The translations under genes were made by a program, and so were the position numbers. Positions 26,776 to 35,806 of a DNA stretch of 48,803 bases are shown here, one piece after another. Every line of letters starts with the position of its first letter. The stretch's first letter is position 1. The notes under the pieces are model-generated. The model did no database searches, had not been told where the DNA came from, and saw only the letters and a list, made by a program, of their open reading frames with translations. This stretch comes from Frankia gtarii (GTDB lineage: Bacteria; Actinomycetota; Actinomycetes; Frankiales; Frankiaceae): positions 1 through 48,803 of the forward strand of contig NZ_JAMPTM010000019.1 in NCBI RefSeq assembly GCF_025403375.1. Direction: 5' to 3'.

Positions 26776-27723
26776 TCACAGGGACAGATCGACGACGATC
26801 TTGCCGCGGGCGCGTCCGGCGGCGAGCTCGGCCAGCCCGTCCGGGGCCTGGTCGAGCGGGAGGACGCGGTAGACGTCGACCTGGAGCTCGCCCTTGGCGG
26901 CCTGCTCGGCCAGGGGGGCGATGACGTCGCGTGTCGGGGAGGCGATGACGCCTCCGCCGGACAGCTGCCGCGCGGCGAGAGTGTCTGCATCCGGTACCTG
27001 CGTCGTCGTGCAGACCACGCCGGCTGATCGCACGGCGTCGAGCGGAACCTCCGCCAGGGTGTACCCGGCAAGGTTGATCAGTGCGTCCACCCCGTCGGGG
27101 TGTGCGGTGCGGACCTGCTCGGCGACCGAGCCGGCGGTGAAGTCGACGACCTCGGTCGCGCCCAGCTCCCGTAGCCGCTCGGCGTCGGCGGGCGCGGCGG
27201 TGGCCACCACTGTGAGTCCGAGCTGACTGAGCAGCTGCACCGCATACCGGCCGACGCCACCCGACGCGCCGTTCACGAGCACGACCTGTCCTGGCTGCGG
27301 GTTGATCGCGTCGACGACCATCCGGGCCGCGCCCCCGGCCAACGGCAGCGCCGCCGCGGTGACATGGTCCAGATCGGCGGGCTTGGGCACGACCGTCCTG
27401 GCGGGCACGATCGCGTACTCGGCGACCGTGCCGGCCTGGAACGGCGGCTCGAACAGCACGTGTCCGAGGACCTCGTCGCCGACCGCGACATCATCGACAC
27501 CCTCGCCGACCGCCTCGACGACGCCCGAGGCGTCGCGACCCAGCACGAGTGGGTACCGGTGCTCGAACATCTGCTCAAGCGCCCCCGCGGCGATGTGGTT
27601 GTCCAGCGGATTGAGCGCTGCGGCGCGAACGCGCAGCAGGACCTCCCCGGCCCCGGGTGTCGGGACAGGCAGCTCCGCGAACGTGGGCTGCTCGCCAGAG
27701 GCGGGAAGGACAAGAGCACGCAT
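26776..27723 (-). CDS. NADP-dependent quinone-oxidoreductase-like MDR enzyme
   Basis: 315 residues, ATG at 27723. Zinc-independent medium-chain dehydrogenase/reductase: GroES-like N-terminal domain with LNPLDNHIAAG and PLVLGRDASGVVEAVG, then the Rossmann segment VLVNGASGGVGRYAVQLLSQLG (nucleotide-binding GxxGGVG). No structural-zinc Cys cluster is visible. The typical role is NADPH-dependent reduction of quinones or enones. It is divergent to a MarR regulator across 83 bases with repeated GCTTCAAC elements, so it is probably controlled by that regulator. Confidence 0.88.
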   Translation of the reverse strand: MRALVLPASGEQPTFAELPVPTPGAGEVLLRVRAAALNPLDNHIAAGALEQMFEHRYPLVLGRDASGVVEAVGEGVDDVAVGDEVLGHVLFEPPFQAGTVAEYAIVPARTVVPKPADLDHVTAAALPLAGGAARMVVDAINPQPGQVVLVNGASGGVGRYAVQLLSQLGLTVVATAAPADAERLRELGATEVVDFTAGSVAEQVRTAHPDGVDALINLAGYTLAEVPLDAVRSAGVVCTTTQVPDADTLAARQLSGGGVIASPTRDVIAPLAEQAAKGELQVDVYRVLPLDQAPDGLAELAAGRARGKIVVDLSL

Positions 27724-27806
27724 GGTGTCTCCAGGATTCGAAGCTCGTTGAACTTGACGCTTCAACTATAGGGCAAGGTTGTAGCTTCAACAAGTATGCT
27801 CGGCAG
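27724..27806. promoter_or_regulatory. Divergent promoter/operator region with GTTGAA/TTCAAC repeats
   Basis: GTTGAA (27747-27752) and TTCAAC (27761-27766) form an inverted repeat with an eight-base spacer; GCTTCAAC occurs again at 27784-27791, 25 bases from its first copy (27759-27766). The region lies between the oxidoreductase and the MarR gene and is AT-rich relative to both. It is the probable MarR binding site. Confidence 0.6.
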
Positions 27807-28361
27807 ATGGCACGGACGGAGCGACGTGAAGCAGGGGCGCCACGGCGCGACTCCGAGACGACGACGGTGGCAGCCCCGGAAGAGCCGCGGTGGCTCAGCG
27901 ATGAGGAACGCAAGGCGTGGCTCGCCACCGCGGCGATCATGATCACGCTGCCGGCGGCGCTGGACGCGCGGCTGCAGCAAGAAGCGAACCTGACGTTCTT
28001 CGAGTACATGGTGCTGGCCGTGCTGGCCGAGCGCGACGACCGGACCATGCAGATGAGCGACATCGCGGCCGGGGTCTCGGCGTCGCTGTCCCGACTGTCG
28101 CACGTCGTGGCGAAGTTGGAGAAGCAGGGCCTGCTGTGCCGCTCCCGGGTGCCGGGTTCAGGTCGACGGACCAATGCCACGCTCACCGACGCCGGACACG
28201 CCAAGGTGGTCGCTGCCGCGCCCGACCATGTGGCCGCGGTACGCGACTACTTCATGGACGCGCTGGAACCTGCCGACGTGGCCACCATGCAGCGGGTCGG
28301 CATGGCCGTCGCTCGTTGCATCAACCCGGCGCGGCCTTTCTTCCACGGCGCGACAAGGTGA
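27807..28361 (+). CDS. MarR-family transcriptional regulator
   Basis: 184 residues from ATG 27807. After a 35-residue polar extension comes the winged-helix domain: LTFFEYMVLAVLAERDDRTM, then MSDIAAGVSASLSRLSHVVAK (recognition helix) and LLCRSRVPGSGRRTNATLTDAG (wing). The terminal helices dimerise. The position divergent to the oxidoreductase suggests ligand-responsive control of that gene and autoregulation. Confidence 0.85.
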   Translation: MARTERREAGAPRRDSETTTVAAPEEPRWLSDEERKAWLATAAIMITLPAALDARLQQEANLTFFEYMVLAVLAERDDRTMQMSDIAAGVSASLSRLSHVVAKLEKQGLLCRSRVPGSGRRTNATLTDAGHAKVVAAAPDHVAAVRDYFMDALEPADVATMQRVGMAVARCINPARPFFHGATR

Positions 28362-28529
28362 GCGCCCTCCCGCATCAGGGGCTACGGATGGTGACGAAGG
28401 TGGCGGAGAGGCACAGGTAGAAGTCGACGATGTGGGCATTCTCGCCGGTGCAGCGGCGGAGCTGGCCGCACGCGCCGCGCCGCATCCGCGGGAACCATGC
28501 CAGGTCCACACGCGCCTCGGTGCGGCTGG

Positions 28530-28922
28530 CTACCGGGCCGCCCTGACGTCGTAGTCGTGTCTGGCCTGCTCGACCGTGTCGAGGTTGGTGGTGACCCAGT
28601 CGGCCAGGTGCGCGAAGAGCGGGGCGAGGCTGCGACCGAGGTCGCTGATCTCGTACTCAACCCGGGGCGGGACCTCGGGGTGGTAGGTGCGCACGATCAG
28701 ACCGTCCCGTTCGAGTTGGCGCAGCCGCTGGGTCAGCACCTTCGGCGTGATCGTGGCTATCCGCCGCTCCAGCTCGACGAAGCGTTGCCGGCCGTGCTCG
28801 TTCAGGGTCCACAGGATCGGCGTGGTCCACCGGCTGAACACGATGTCCACGACCGGGCTTATCGGGCAGGCGCTCCCGGGACTGGTCGGCATGCGGGCGG
28901 TTCGGGTCGGCTTGCCGGCCAT
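28530..28922 (-). CDS. HxlR-family transcriptional regulator
   Basis: 130 residues, ATG at 28922 with GAGAGGAA five bases upstream. The family core is clear: CPISPVVDIVFSRWTTPIL, then RFVELERRIATITPKVLTQR and LRQLERDGLIVRTYHPEVPPRVEYEISDLG read in order. The N-terminal Cys is in the position used for redox or thiol sensing in some HxlR proteins. It is divergent to the NmrA-like oxidoreductase gene, a common pairing in which HxlR represses the enzyme. The downstream DNA (28382-28529) carries no clear gene. Confidence 0.87.
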   Translation of the reverse strand: MAGKPTRTARMPTSPGSACPISPVVDIVFSRWTTPILWTLNEHGRQRFVELERRIATITPKVLTQRLRQLERDGLIVRTYHPEVPPRVEYEISDLGRSLAPLFAHLADWVTTNLDTVEQARHDYDVRAAR

Positions 28923-28970
28923 GTGTTCCTCTCCACCTCGCCACATCCCCTGGGTATAGCTACTTTCCTC

Positions 28971-28980
28971 TAGGTACCTA
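28971..28980. promoter_or_regulatory. Short palindrome in the HxlR/oxidoreductase intergenic region
   Basis: TAGGTACCTA is a perfect ten-base palindrome in an AT-rich stretch (28955-28990) between the divergent HxlR and NmrA-like genes. It is a plausible HxlR operator overlapping promoter elements, but only one copy is clear. Confidence 0.45.
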
Positions 28981-29057
28981 CTATATCAGCGATGTTAGCG
29001 TCGCGTTGTTCCCGGCCGCGGGCCGTGGATTCGATGACCTGACCGGGGAGTAATTCA

Positions 29058-29903
29058 ATGATTGTGATTACCGGGGCGACCGGGAACGTTGGCCGACCGC
29101 TCGTCCGAGCACTCGCGGCATCCGGCGAGAAGGTGGTGGCGGTATCGCGCCGGGTCAGCGAAGCAGCCGTGCCGGACGGTGTGCAGACCGTGGCGGCGGA
29201 TCTGACTGAACCGGAGGGGCTGCGGCCCGCCCTCGAAGGCGCCGACGCGCTGTTCCTCCACGACGGCGGGGCCAATGCCGAGACGTTGCGGCCACGGAAA
29301 ATTCTGGACCTGGCCAGGTCCGCAGGAGCGAGCAGGGTGGTATTGCTGTCCTCCCAGGGAGTCGGTACCAGGCCGGAATCCCGTTCCCACGGCGTGCTGA
29401 TGCGGTCCCTCGAGGACGCCGTGCGGCAGTCGGGCCTGAACTGGACGGTTCTGCGGCCAGGTGGTTTCAACTCCAACATGTACGCCTGGGCCGAATCGGT
29501 CCGTACCCGTCGGATGGTCGTCGCACCGTTCGGCAACGTCGGCATGCCGACAATCGATCCCGCCGACGTCGCCGAGATGGCGGCTGCGACGTTGCGCGAG
29601 GATGGTCACGCCGGGCAGATCTACGAGCTGACCGGGCCGGCGCTCACCACGCCGCGACAGCGCGCTGACGCGATCGGCGACGCACTCGGCGAGCCCGTCC
29701 GGTTCTGCGAGCAGACCCGCGAGGATGCCCACGCGCAGATGCTGCGGTTCATGCCCGCGTGGGCGGTGGACACGACACTCGCCGTCCTCGGCGAGCCGAC
29801 CCCCGCCGAGCGGCGGATCAGCCCCGTCGTCGAGCAGGTGCTCGGTCGAGCGCCACGCACCTTTGCCGACTGGATCCAGGGCCACATCGCCGCCTTCCGG
29901 TAG
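29058..29903 (+). CDS. NmrA-like NAD(P)-binding oxidoreductase
   Basis: 281 residues, ATG at 29058, GGGGAG ahead of it. Atypical short-chain dehydrogenase fold: VITGATGNVGRPLVRAL (GxxGxxG nucleotide loop) at the N-terminus, VVLLSSQGV in the centre without an SDR Tyr-x-x-x-Lys, and LNWTVLRPGGFNSNM near the middle. That set marks the NmrA/TMR-like group (quinone-oxidoreductase or NAD(P)H sensor). It probably answers to the HxlR protein opposite. Confidence 0.85.
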   Translation: MIVITGATGNVGRPLVRALAASGEKVVAVSRRVSEAAVPDGVQTVAADLTEPEGLRPALEGADALFLHDGGANAETLRPRKILDLARSAGASRVVLLSSQGVGTRPESRSHGVLMRSLEDAVRQSGLNWTVLRPGGFNSNMYAWAESVRTRRMVVAPFGNVGMPTIDPADVAEMAAATLREDGHAGQIYELTGPALTTPRQRADAIGDALGEPVRFCEQTREDAHAQMLRFMPAWAVDTTLAVLGEPTPAERRISPVVEQVLGRAPRTFADWIQGHIAAFR

Positions 29904-30078
29904 GACGCGCCGGCACGGCCTGAATCGGCGTCTGCCGATGAAATCCTTGCCCGGGAACGACGGAACTGGTGATATTCGGCTCAGGCGACGTCGAGCATCG
30001 GGGCGAACGGGAGCGCACCCGCACTTCTCCTGGGCGTGGCAATCGGGAATTGACCGTGCGAGCAAAGGCGACGATGCG

Positions 30079-30927
30079 ATGACCTTGAACAAGACGGAGG
30101 CAACGCGACTGTTCGAGCAGTCCTATCAGGCGCTGATGAGCTATCGGTACCTGGGGAAGGTCAATCCCCATCTTGACCGTGGGGTGACCCGCGAGACGAT
30201 GCCGCTGCGTCGTGACATGCGGAACAGCGCGGGGGGAATCATGGCCGCGCCGCTGTGCGTGCTCGCGGTGGAACCCTGGTGGCTCGACTATCAGGGAATC
30301 GCCGCGATGGTGGCACCGGTCACGATGACCTACTCGGTGCTGGACGCGGCCCATGGCGTGACCCGGCTCGAATGCCGCCGTGAGGTCCTGGCCGTCGGGC
30401 GGCGGATGGGCTTCAGCCGATCCGTCGTCGTCGATGCCGATGATCCCGGGCGGCTGATCGCGATGACGACGGGGAGCGGATTCGACCTCGGCGTCGTCCC
30501 CGACGGGTTCGAACCCATCGACAACCCCGTGGACGAGTTCGACGACGAGATGGTGCTGCCCCCGCTGCACGAGGCCTTCGGCGGACACCTCGACGTCGAC
30601 GGCTCCGTGGTGATCACCGAGCTCTCGCCCGCGTTGGGCGCACCGAACCGGTCCCTGCACCAGGCTCCGATCAACGTCATCGCCGAGGCGGCCGCGATGG
30701 CGGGCCTACAACGGATGACGGGCACCGCCGACTTCCAGGTCCACCACTGGACGGTCCAGTTCATCAAGCCCGGCTCGGTCGGCCCGTTCCGCGCCAGGGC
30801 GACCGTGCGACCGAGCCGCGACGGCAGGTGGTACGGCGTCGACGTCGACGTCGACGCCGAGGGACAGGACCGCCGGCTCATCGCCACCATCTCAGCTTTG
30901 TTCTCCCATGCCGGCGGGGCGGGATGA
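30079..30927 (+). CDS. Double-hotdog protein, probable thioesterase-like
   Basis: 282 residues, ATG at 30079, in a frame that begins earlier without ribosome support. Two related halves are visible: around residues 45-150 (GGIMAAPLCVLAV, then a strand with VTRLECRREVLAVGRRMGFS) and around 180-282 (HQAPINVIAEAAAMAGLQ, then VQFIKPGSVGPFRARATVRP and VDVDVDAEGQDRRLIAT). The second matches the 'G.hQ..hD' type entry to a hotdog thioesterase fold. The substrate is unknown. It lies 176 bases after the NmrA gene and may be independent. Confidence 0.7.
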   Translation: MTLNKTEATRLFEQSYQALMSYRYLGKVNPHLDRGVTRETMPLRRDMRNSAGGIMAAPLCVLAVEPWWLDYQGIAAMVAPVTMTYSVLDAAHGVTRLECRREVLAVGRRMGFSRSVVVDADDPGRLIAMTTGSGFDLGVVPDGFEPIDNPVDEFDDEMVLPPLHEAFGGHLDVDGSVVITELSPALGAPNRSLHQAPINVIAEAAAMAGLQRMTGTADFQVHHWTVQFIKPGSVGPFRARATVRPSRDGRWYGVDVDVDAEGQDRRLIATISALFSHAGGAG

Positions 30928-31174
30928 CACAGACGGCACCCCGCGGCAAGGCCTGGTCCCGGTCTACGGGGTCCAGATGTCGGCAGCACGGGCGATCGGC
31001 GATCAATCGCAGCATGAGCGGGATGGTCGAGAGAACACCTTCCCGACAGCGCTCAGCCCGCCCGGGAGGCCGTCGGGAAGGTACTTGAACTCGGAGACGA
31101 GCCGAGCAAGATGGTCACAGGAAAGCGAACGCCGGGTGCGACCGGAGCCCCGGAAAAACGACGGTAGCCGACAG

Positions 31175-31543
31175 TCAGAAGGGCTCGGCGACCATCCAGT
31201 GTTCGACCAGGCGGCCGGCGACGACCCGCACCATGTCCATGCCCGAAACCTCGAACCCCTGCCCGGTCGGGGGCTTGCCGAAGAAATCCCCGGTGTGGGT
31301 ACCGGTGGCTCGGTATCGGGTCGCCACCCATTCGCCGTTCTCGATGCTCTGCAAGATCGTGACCGTGAAGTCCGGGGCGCCGGCGACGATGGCCTCCCAC
31401 TTGCTGCGCCACTGCTCATGGTCGGACTCGACACCCTGGTCCAGCGATCGCGGCGCGATGTGCTGCAGCGCAGCGTCGAAGTCCCCGGCGGCCCGGAGGG
31501 CGTTGATCGCCCCTACCACCTCGGCCGGGCTGGAAGATGTCAT
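31175..31543 (-). CDS. SnoaL-like (NTF2-fold) polyketide-cyclase-type protein
   Basis: 122 residues, start at 31543. NTF2-like fold: helical N-terminus (VVGAINALRAAGDFDAALQH), then HEQWRSKWEAIVAGAPDFTV and the paired strands VATRYRATGTHTGDFFGKPP and GMDMVRVVAGRLVEHWMVAE. The family includes SnoaL cyclases and small-molecule-binding proteins; no biosynthetic cluster surrounds it. It is divergent to a TetR gene with two perfect operators between. Confidence 0.82.
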   Translation of the reverse strand: MTSSSPAEVVGAINALRAAGDFDAALQHIAPRSLDQGVESDHEQWRSKWEAIVAGAPDFTVTILQSIENGEWVATRYRATGTHTGDFFGKPPTGQGFEVSGMDMVRVVAGRLVEHWMVAEPF

Positions 31544-31563
31544 GCGTAGTCAACTCCCTAAAA

Positions 31564-31614
31564 CGGGGAGACTCCCCGGATGGCTGTCGTTGCACGATAC
31601 GGGGAGACTCCCCG
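31564..31614. promoter_or_regulatory. Twin perfect palindromes, TetR operator pair
   Basis: CGGGGAGACTCCCCG occurs twice, at 31564-31578 and 31600-31614; each is a perfect seven-base inverted repeat around a central A. The centre-to-centre distance is 36 bases. They sit between the divergent SnoaL-like gene and the TetR gene and so probably control both. Confidence 0.85.
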
Positions 31615-31632
31615 AATACGCAAGGAGGGTCG

Positions 31633-32235
31633 ATGGCAGACCGACCGGGCCGCCAGGACGCGCAGCGCAACCGGGCGAGGTTGCTGGAGACGGCGGCAGA
31701 TGTCTTCCGTGACGCGGGTTCCGACGCACCCCTCGACCTGATCGCGGCGCGGGCCGGAGTCGCGAACGCAACGTTGTACCGACATTTTCCGACCCGTGGG
31801 CTGCTGCTCAGCGCCGTCTACGCGCAGGCCATCGACGCGCTGTGCGCCGAGGCCACCGCTCGAGTCGAAGGCGACGACGACGACGCACTGTTCGACTGGC
31901 TCGGCGTCGTCATGGCCCACATGCAGACCAGTCGGGGTCTGCGCGAGGCACTCGTTGCCGCTTACGCCCTCGCGTCGGAGGAACTGACCGCCGAGGTGAA
32001 CGAGTGGCACGTGCGTATCGATGCCGCTGCCAAGCCGCTCTTCACGCGAGCACGCGACCGCGGCCTCGTCCGCTCCTCGCTACGCTGGAACGAGGTCCTG
32101 GCCCTGGTCACCGCGGTGGCCGGTGCCGCCGGCCCGGATCACCAGGCAGCGCGCCGCATGCTCACCGTTGTCGTCGTCGGTCTTGGCGCACCCGAGTCCG
32201 TAGCTCATCGTCTTGCCTGCTCGCTGCCCGCCTGA
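31633..32235 (+). CDS. TetR-family transcriptional regulator
   Basis: 200 residues, ATG at 31633 with AAGGAGG at 31622-31628. N-terminal HTH: NRARLLETAADVFRDAG, then IAARAGVANATLYRHFPTRG (recognition helix with TLYRHF). The remaining chain is the ligand-binding domain (DALFDWLGVVMAHMQTSRG and later MLTVVVVGLGAPES). It lies just after the twin palindromes, so autoregulation and control of the divergent SnoaL-like gene are expected. Confidence 0.9.
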   Translation: MADRPGRQDAQRNRARLLETAADVFRDAGSDAPLDLIAARAGVANATLYRHFPTRGLLLSAVYAQAIDALCAEATARVEGDDDDALFDWLGVVMAHMQTSRGLREALVAAYALASEELTAEVNEWHVRIDAAAKPLFTRARDRGLVRSSLRWNEVLALVTAVAGAAGPDHQAARRMLTVVVVGLGAPESVAHRLACSLPA

Positions 32236-32526
32236 AGTGGGGCGAGGTACTGCGACGGCGTGGCCGGACTCCAAGGAGACCGAACATACATTCGATTATG
32301 GTGTTGGTGGATCGTCCTGTCAAGCGTCGGATGCCCTCGCCCTCCGCGCCCGGCCGCCTGCCCGGCTCGGAATGTCCCACGGATCCGCCTGCCCGGTGAG
32401 CCGGCCGAGCTGGTGGTCAGAGCGGACTCGACGCTCCGAATACAGTGCAGCCCGGGCGGTCGCGACCTGGTGGGCGAACTCGGGCCCGGCTGCCCCGGAT
32501 GTGGTCGGCGACGGAGGGACTGGGTC

Positions 32527-33378
32527 ATGCGTCTGCACGTGGGATGCGCGATGTGGACGCACAAGTCGTGGCAGGGGCGTTTCCTTGCGCATCCGCTCCC
32601 GGCGCACGAACGGCTGCGGCACTATGCGGGCTGGTGCAACGCGGTCGAAGGGAACACGACGTTCTACGCGACCCCGGCTCGGGACACCGTGGCCTCGTGG
32701 GCACGGCAGACCGATTCCGACTTCCGGTTCGTACTCAAGCTGCCGAAGGTCATCACGCACGAACGCCGGCTGACCGACGTCGACGAGGCCCTGCACGACT
32801 TTCTGGCGGCGATCGAGCCGCTCGGTCCGCGGATCCATGCCCTCTGGATACAGCTCCCAGGAGCCTTCGCCCCCACCGACGTCCCCGCGTTGGCCCGTTT
32901 TCTGGGCCGGCTCCCCGGGTCCCACCGGTACGCCGTCGAGGTCCGCCACCCCGCATTCTTCGACGACCCTCGTGCGGTGCGGATGCTTGAAGCGGCACTT
33001 GCCGTCGCGGCCGCCGAATGGATTCCCTTCGACACCACCGCCTTCTTCCGGAGCCCGCCGACCAGCGACGCCGAACGAGACGCCTGGGCCAAGAAGCCGC
33101 GCGTGCCGCTGCGATCGGTCGCGTTGACCGACCGGCCCATCATCCGCTACCTCGGCCGCGACGCCTGTGCGCGGACGGTCGAAGGCTGGCAGCGCTGGAT
33201 CGACATCAGCGTCGGGTGGCTGCGCGAGGGCCGCTCCCCCACCGTCTTCATCCACACCCCGGACAACGCCGACGCGCCGGAACTCGCCCGCCGCTTCCAC
33301 GACGACGTGCGGGCACGCCTACCCGAGCTGGATCCCCTGCCGCAGCCGATGCCGGCCGAGCCACTGACCCTCTTCTGA
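32527..33378 (+). CDS. DUF72 domain protein (TIM-barrel)
   Basis: 283 residues from ATG 32527. The family signature is complete: VGCAMWTHKSWQGRFL, the NAVEGNTTFYATPA motif, and WARQTDSDFRFVLKLPKVITH; the C-terminal part has YAVEVRHPAFFDD and TVFIHTPDNADAPELARRFH. The family is a TIM barrel of unknown biochemical function, sometimes linked to DNA-related or metal chemistry. There is no signal peptide and no operon partner. Confidence 0.87.
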   Translation: MRLHVGCAMWTHKSWQGRFLAHPLPAHERLRHYAGWCNAVEGNTTFYATPARDTVASWARQTDSDFRFVLKLPKVITHERRLTDVDEALHDFLAAIEPLGPRIHALWIQLPGAFAPTDVPALARFLGRLPGSHRYAVEVRHPAFFDDPRAVRMLEAALAVAAAEWIPFDTTAFFRSPPTSDAERDAWAKKPRVPLRSVALTDRPIIRYLGRDACARTVEGWQRWIDISVGWLREGRSPTVFIHTPDNADAPELARRFHDDVRARLPELDPLPQPMPAEPLTLF

Positions 33379-33553
33379 CGCATGGCCTCAAGACCGACCC
33401 GGGCTGTACAGCGCATCTTTGTTACCCAACCGTGAAATACCGAGGCCGGACCACTGCCAATAGCTCTCGATATCCCTTCTCCCGGGGACGGGGTCCGATT
33501 CTCTGTGCAACGATGTCGGTACCGGATCTTCCGATAGGCAGGGGGACGTTCAC

Positions 33554-33967
33554 ATGAGTGGTGTCACGAATCTGACCGTACTCGTCGACGACGAGCCGGC
33601 ACCGAATGGTTGGACCAAGATCGGCAAGGACCTCAACGCAGGCGCCGGTGGCGCCTACCTGTATTTCGCCTACGAGAAGGGTGCCGGCGCGCCTATCACC
33701 AACATTATCTTCCTACTGAGCAAGGACGAGCCGGCTCCGTCGAGCTATCACCGTATCGATGTCGACCTGAACAAGGGCGCCGGCGGCGCCTACATCTACG
33801 CCGCCTTCAGCCGTGAGGCCCATCTGGGCAGCCCGATCGAGGATCTGGATGTCATCCTCGGCGACAACAGCGGAATTCAGCCGCAGGCGCCGTGGCAACG
33901 CATCGACGTCGACCTGAACAAGGGCGCCGGCGGCAAGTACATCTACCTGGTGTACCGGAACGCCTGA
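33554..33967 (+). CDS. Triple-repeat beta-prism (MABP-like) small protein
   Basis: 137 residues, ATG at 33554 with AGGGGG nine bases ahead. Three internal repeats each have a hydrophobic strand, a P-x-x-W/Y turn and D-L-N-x-G-A-G-G-x-Y-I/L-Y: DLNAGAGGAYLYF (about residue 27), DLNKGAGGAYIYA and DLNKGAGGKYIYL. That is the pattern of the MABP beta-prism, known in eukaryotic MVB12/DENN proteins and in some bacterial MACPF proteins. No membrane or signal segment is seen. It is an orphan here; a lectin- or lipid-binding role is possible but unproven. Confidence 0.8.
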   Translation: MSGVTNLTVLVDDEPAPNGWTKIGKDLNAGAGGAYLYFAYEKGAGAPITNIIFLLSKDEPAPSSYHRIDVDLNKGAGGAYIYAAFSREAHLGSPIEDLDVILGDNSGIQPQAPWQRIDVDLNKGAGGKYIYLVYRNA

Positions 33968-34064
33968 GGATTCACCCCGCCGAGCACTGCGGCCGAGTCC
34001 GCGGGCTGCTCAACACGGACAGGCGGTCCGCTGACACGGCCCGGACGGCCACGTACGTGCGAAG

Positions 34065-34099
34065 CCCCTCCCAGCCTGTGGAAAACGGGCGGGGAGGGG
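34065..34099. terminator. Hairpin between convergent genes
   Basis: CCCCTCCC (34065-34072) pairs with GGGAGGGG (34092-34099) around a 19-base loop. The element sits between the end of the beta-prism gene and the end of the acyl-CoA dehydrogenase gene, the right place for a bidirectional terminator, though no U-run follows. Confidence 0.55.
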
Positions 34100-34140
34100 T
34101 CTCCGGTCAACGCCGTGTTCGCGCCGGGCCCGTCCGGGGC

Positions 34141-35289
34141 TCAGAAGCCGAGGCTGCGCCCGACGATCTCTTTCATGATCTCGTTAGTGCCGGCCCAGAT
34201 CTTCGTGACCCGTCCGTCCATCCAGGCCTGAGCGGCGCGGTACTCGGTCATGTAGCCGTACCCGCCGTGGAGTTGTACGCAGGCGTCCAGGACGGCGTTC
34301 TGGACCTCGGAAGACCACCATTTCGCCTTCGCCGCGTCCACGGCAGACAGTTTTCCCTGGCTGTGGGCGGCGACACAGGAGTCGACGAATGCCTGGGTGA
34401 CATCGATCTTCGTGACGAGCTCCGCCAGCAGAAACTTGTTGTGCTGAAAGCTGCCGATGGAAGCGCCGAAGGCTTTGCGCTCAGTGACGTAATCGAGCGT
34501 TTCGCCGAAGATCTGGGTGGCGTGGGCGATGCTGGAGACCGCGACGCTGATGCGTTCCTGCGGCAGCCGCTGCATCATGAGCGGGAATCCGTGGTTGACC
34601 TCGCCGATCACCGCGTCCCCGGGCACCCGCATGTCGGTGAAGAAGAGCTCAGCCGTGTCGGATTCGGGCTGGCCGACCTTCTGCAGTTTGCGGCCCCGAG
34701 AGAACCCCGGGGTGTCCGCCGTGACACCGAACAGGGTGATGCCGCGGGCGGCCTTCGCGGCTGGATCGGTCCGCGCGGCGAGCACCACGAAGTCGGCCGA
34801 GTAGCCGTTGGTGATGAAGGTCTTCGACCCATTGATGATCCAGTCCGGGCCATCCGGAAGCGCGGTCGTCCGTAACGCGGCCAGGTCGGAGCCGGCCGCC
34901 GGCTCGGTCATCCCGATCGCGGCGACCATCTCACCCGAGCAGAACGCGGGCAGCCAGCGCTTCTTCTGCTCCTGCGTGGTCAGATCCGCCACATAGGGCG
35001 CGACGATGTCGGTGTGGACGCTGAAGGACGACGCGACACCAGCGCTGACCTTGGACAGCTCCTCGACCCATACGGCGTTGAAGCGGTAGTCGTGGACGCC
35101 GCTGCCGCCGTGCTCGTCGGCGACGCCAAGACCGAGGAAGCCCGCGCGCCCCGCCTCATGCCACACGTCACGCGTGATGACCCGGTCAGCGATGAACTGG
35201 CTGTAGCCGGGCCGGACGAACCGCTCGACGAATGCGCGCACCGACTCCCGGAACAACTCGTGATCTTCCCCGTACAGGGTGCGTTCCAC
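34141..35289 (-). CDS. Acyl-CoA dehydrogenase family flavoenzyme
   Basis: 382 residues, GTG at 35289. Classical three-domain ACAD: ESVRAFVERFVRPGYSQF, then FCSGEMVAAIGMTEPAAGSDLA (FAD segment), WIINGSKTFITNG, FTDMRVPGDAVIGEVNHGF, and at the C-terminus LHGGYGYMTEYRAAQAWMD and IWAGTNEIMKEIVGRSLGF. The catalytic-base candidate is the Glu in the TNEIMKE motif. It oxidises an acyl-CoA and passes electrons to ETF; the chain specificity cannot be read. It is a monocistronic gene. Confidence 0.92.
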   Translation of the reverse strand: MERTLYGEDHELFRESVRAFVERFVRPGYSQFIADRVITRDVWHEAGRAGFLGLGVADEHGGSGVHDYRFNAVWVEELSKVSAGVASSFSVHTDIVAPYVADLTTQEQKKRWLPAFCSGEMVAAIGMTEPAAGSDLAALRTTALPDGPDWIINGSKTFITNGYSADFVVLAARTDPAAKAARGITLFGVTADTPGFSRGRKLQKVGQPESDTAELFFTDMRVPGDAVIGEVNHGFPLMMQRLPQERISVAVSSIAHATQIFGETLDYVTERKAFGASIGSFQHNKFLLAELVTKIDVTQAFVDSCVAAHSQGKLSAVDAAKAKWWSSEVQNAVLDACVQLHGGYGYMTEYRAAQAWMDGRVTKIWAGTNEIMKEIVGRSLGF

Positions 35290-35806
35290 GTCTGACCTCC
35301 CAACCGTTGCGGGTGCCGCCCGCCGCGGACCCGCGCTGGCGCGACGTCACGGGGTTCCGAAGACGATCTCCATCCGTGACGTTGATAGCTGACTGAGTTA
35401 TATATGAAGCCTGCGCCTGCCACAGTAGAATGCGACCATCGGCCCGTCGAGGCCTGGCCTTCGCCTCGGTGTGACGGTCCGAGCATGGCGCAGCGGATGT
35501 ACGCGGGGGGCGCCGTCGCCGGATGGCCACGGCCGCCGATTGGCCGCGCGACGACTCCTGGGTTCCGTGCAGCGAGACGCAGCGCCTATGGCGGAGGAGC
35601 CTGGTCATGACGGAAGTGCACGGCACGTTCGAGCATCGATTCGCCGCGGTCCGCGGCGACGAATCGGGCCCCGGCAGCGCGGCCAGGTGACCTCGACGGT
35701 CGATCGGAGCGCAGCCACCTGCGACGAGCGACTACCGTCGGACCCAGGCCCCCGCTTGGCACCAGGGCCGATGCCCGGACAGTCCGGGCGCTGTAGGGGG
35801 ATGCGG
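35290..35806. other. Long intergenic leader ahead of the DEAD-box helicase
   Basis: This 517-base region separates the acyl-CoA dehydrogenase start from the helicase start. An AT-rich spot (TTATATAT, 35398-35405) follows TTGATA (35382-35387), but their 10-base gap is too short for a normal promoter. Frames in the region are open because of composition but show no family motifs. A long 5' untranslated leader is common for cold-induced DEAD helicases and is my preferred reading. Confidence 0.4.

Noticed and set aside
28382..28529. Minus-strand tail reading ENAHIVDFYLCLSATFV
   Set aside because: It looks coding-like but is only about 40 residues without a start and matches no family I can name; could be a transposase tail or chance.
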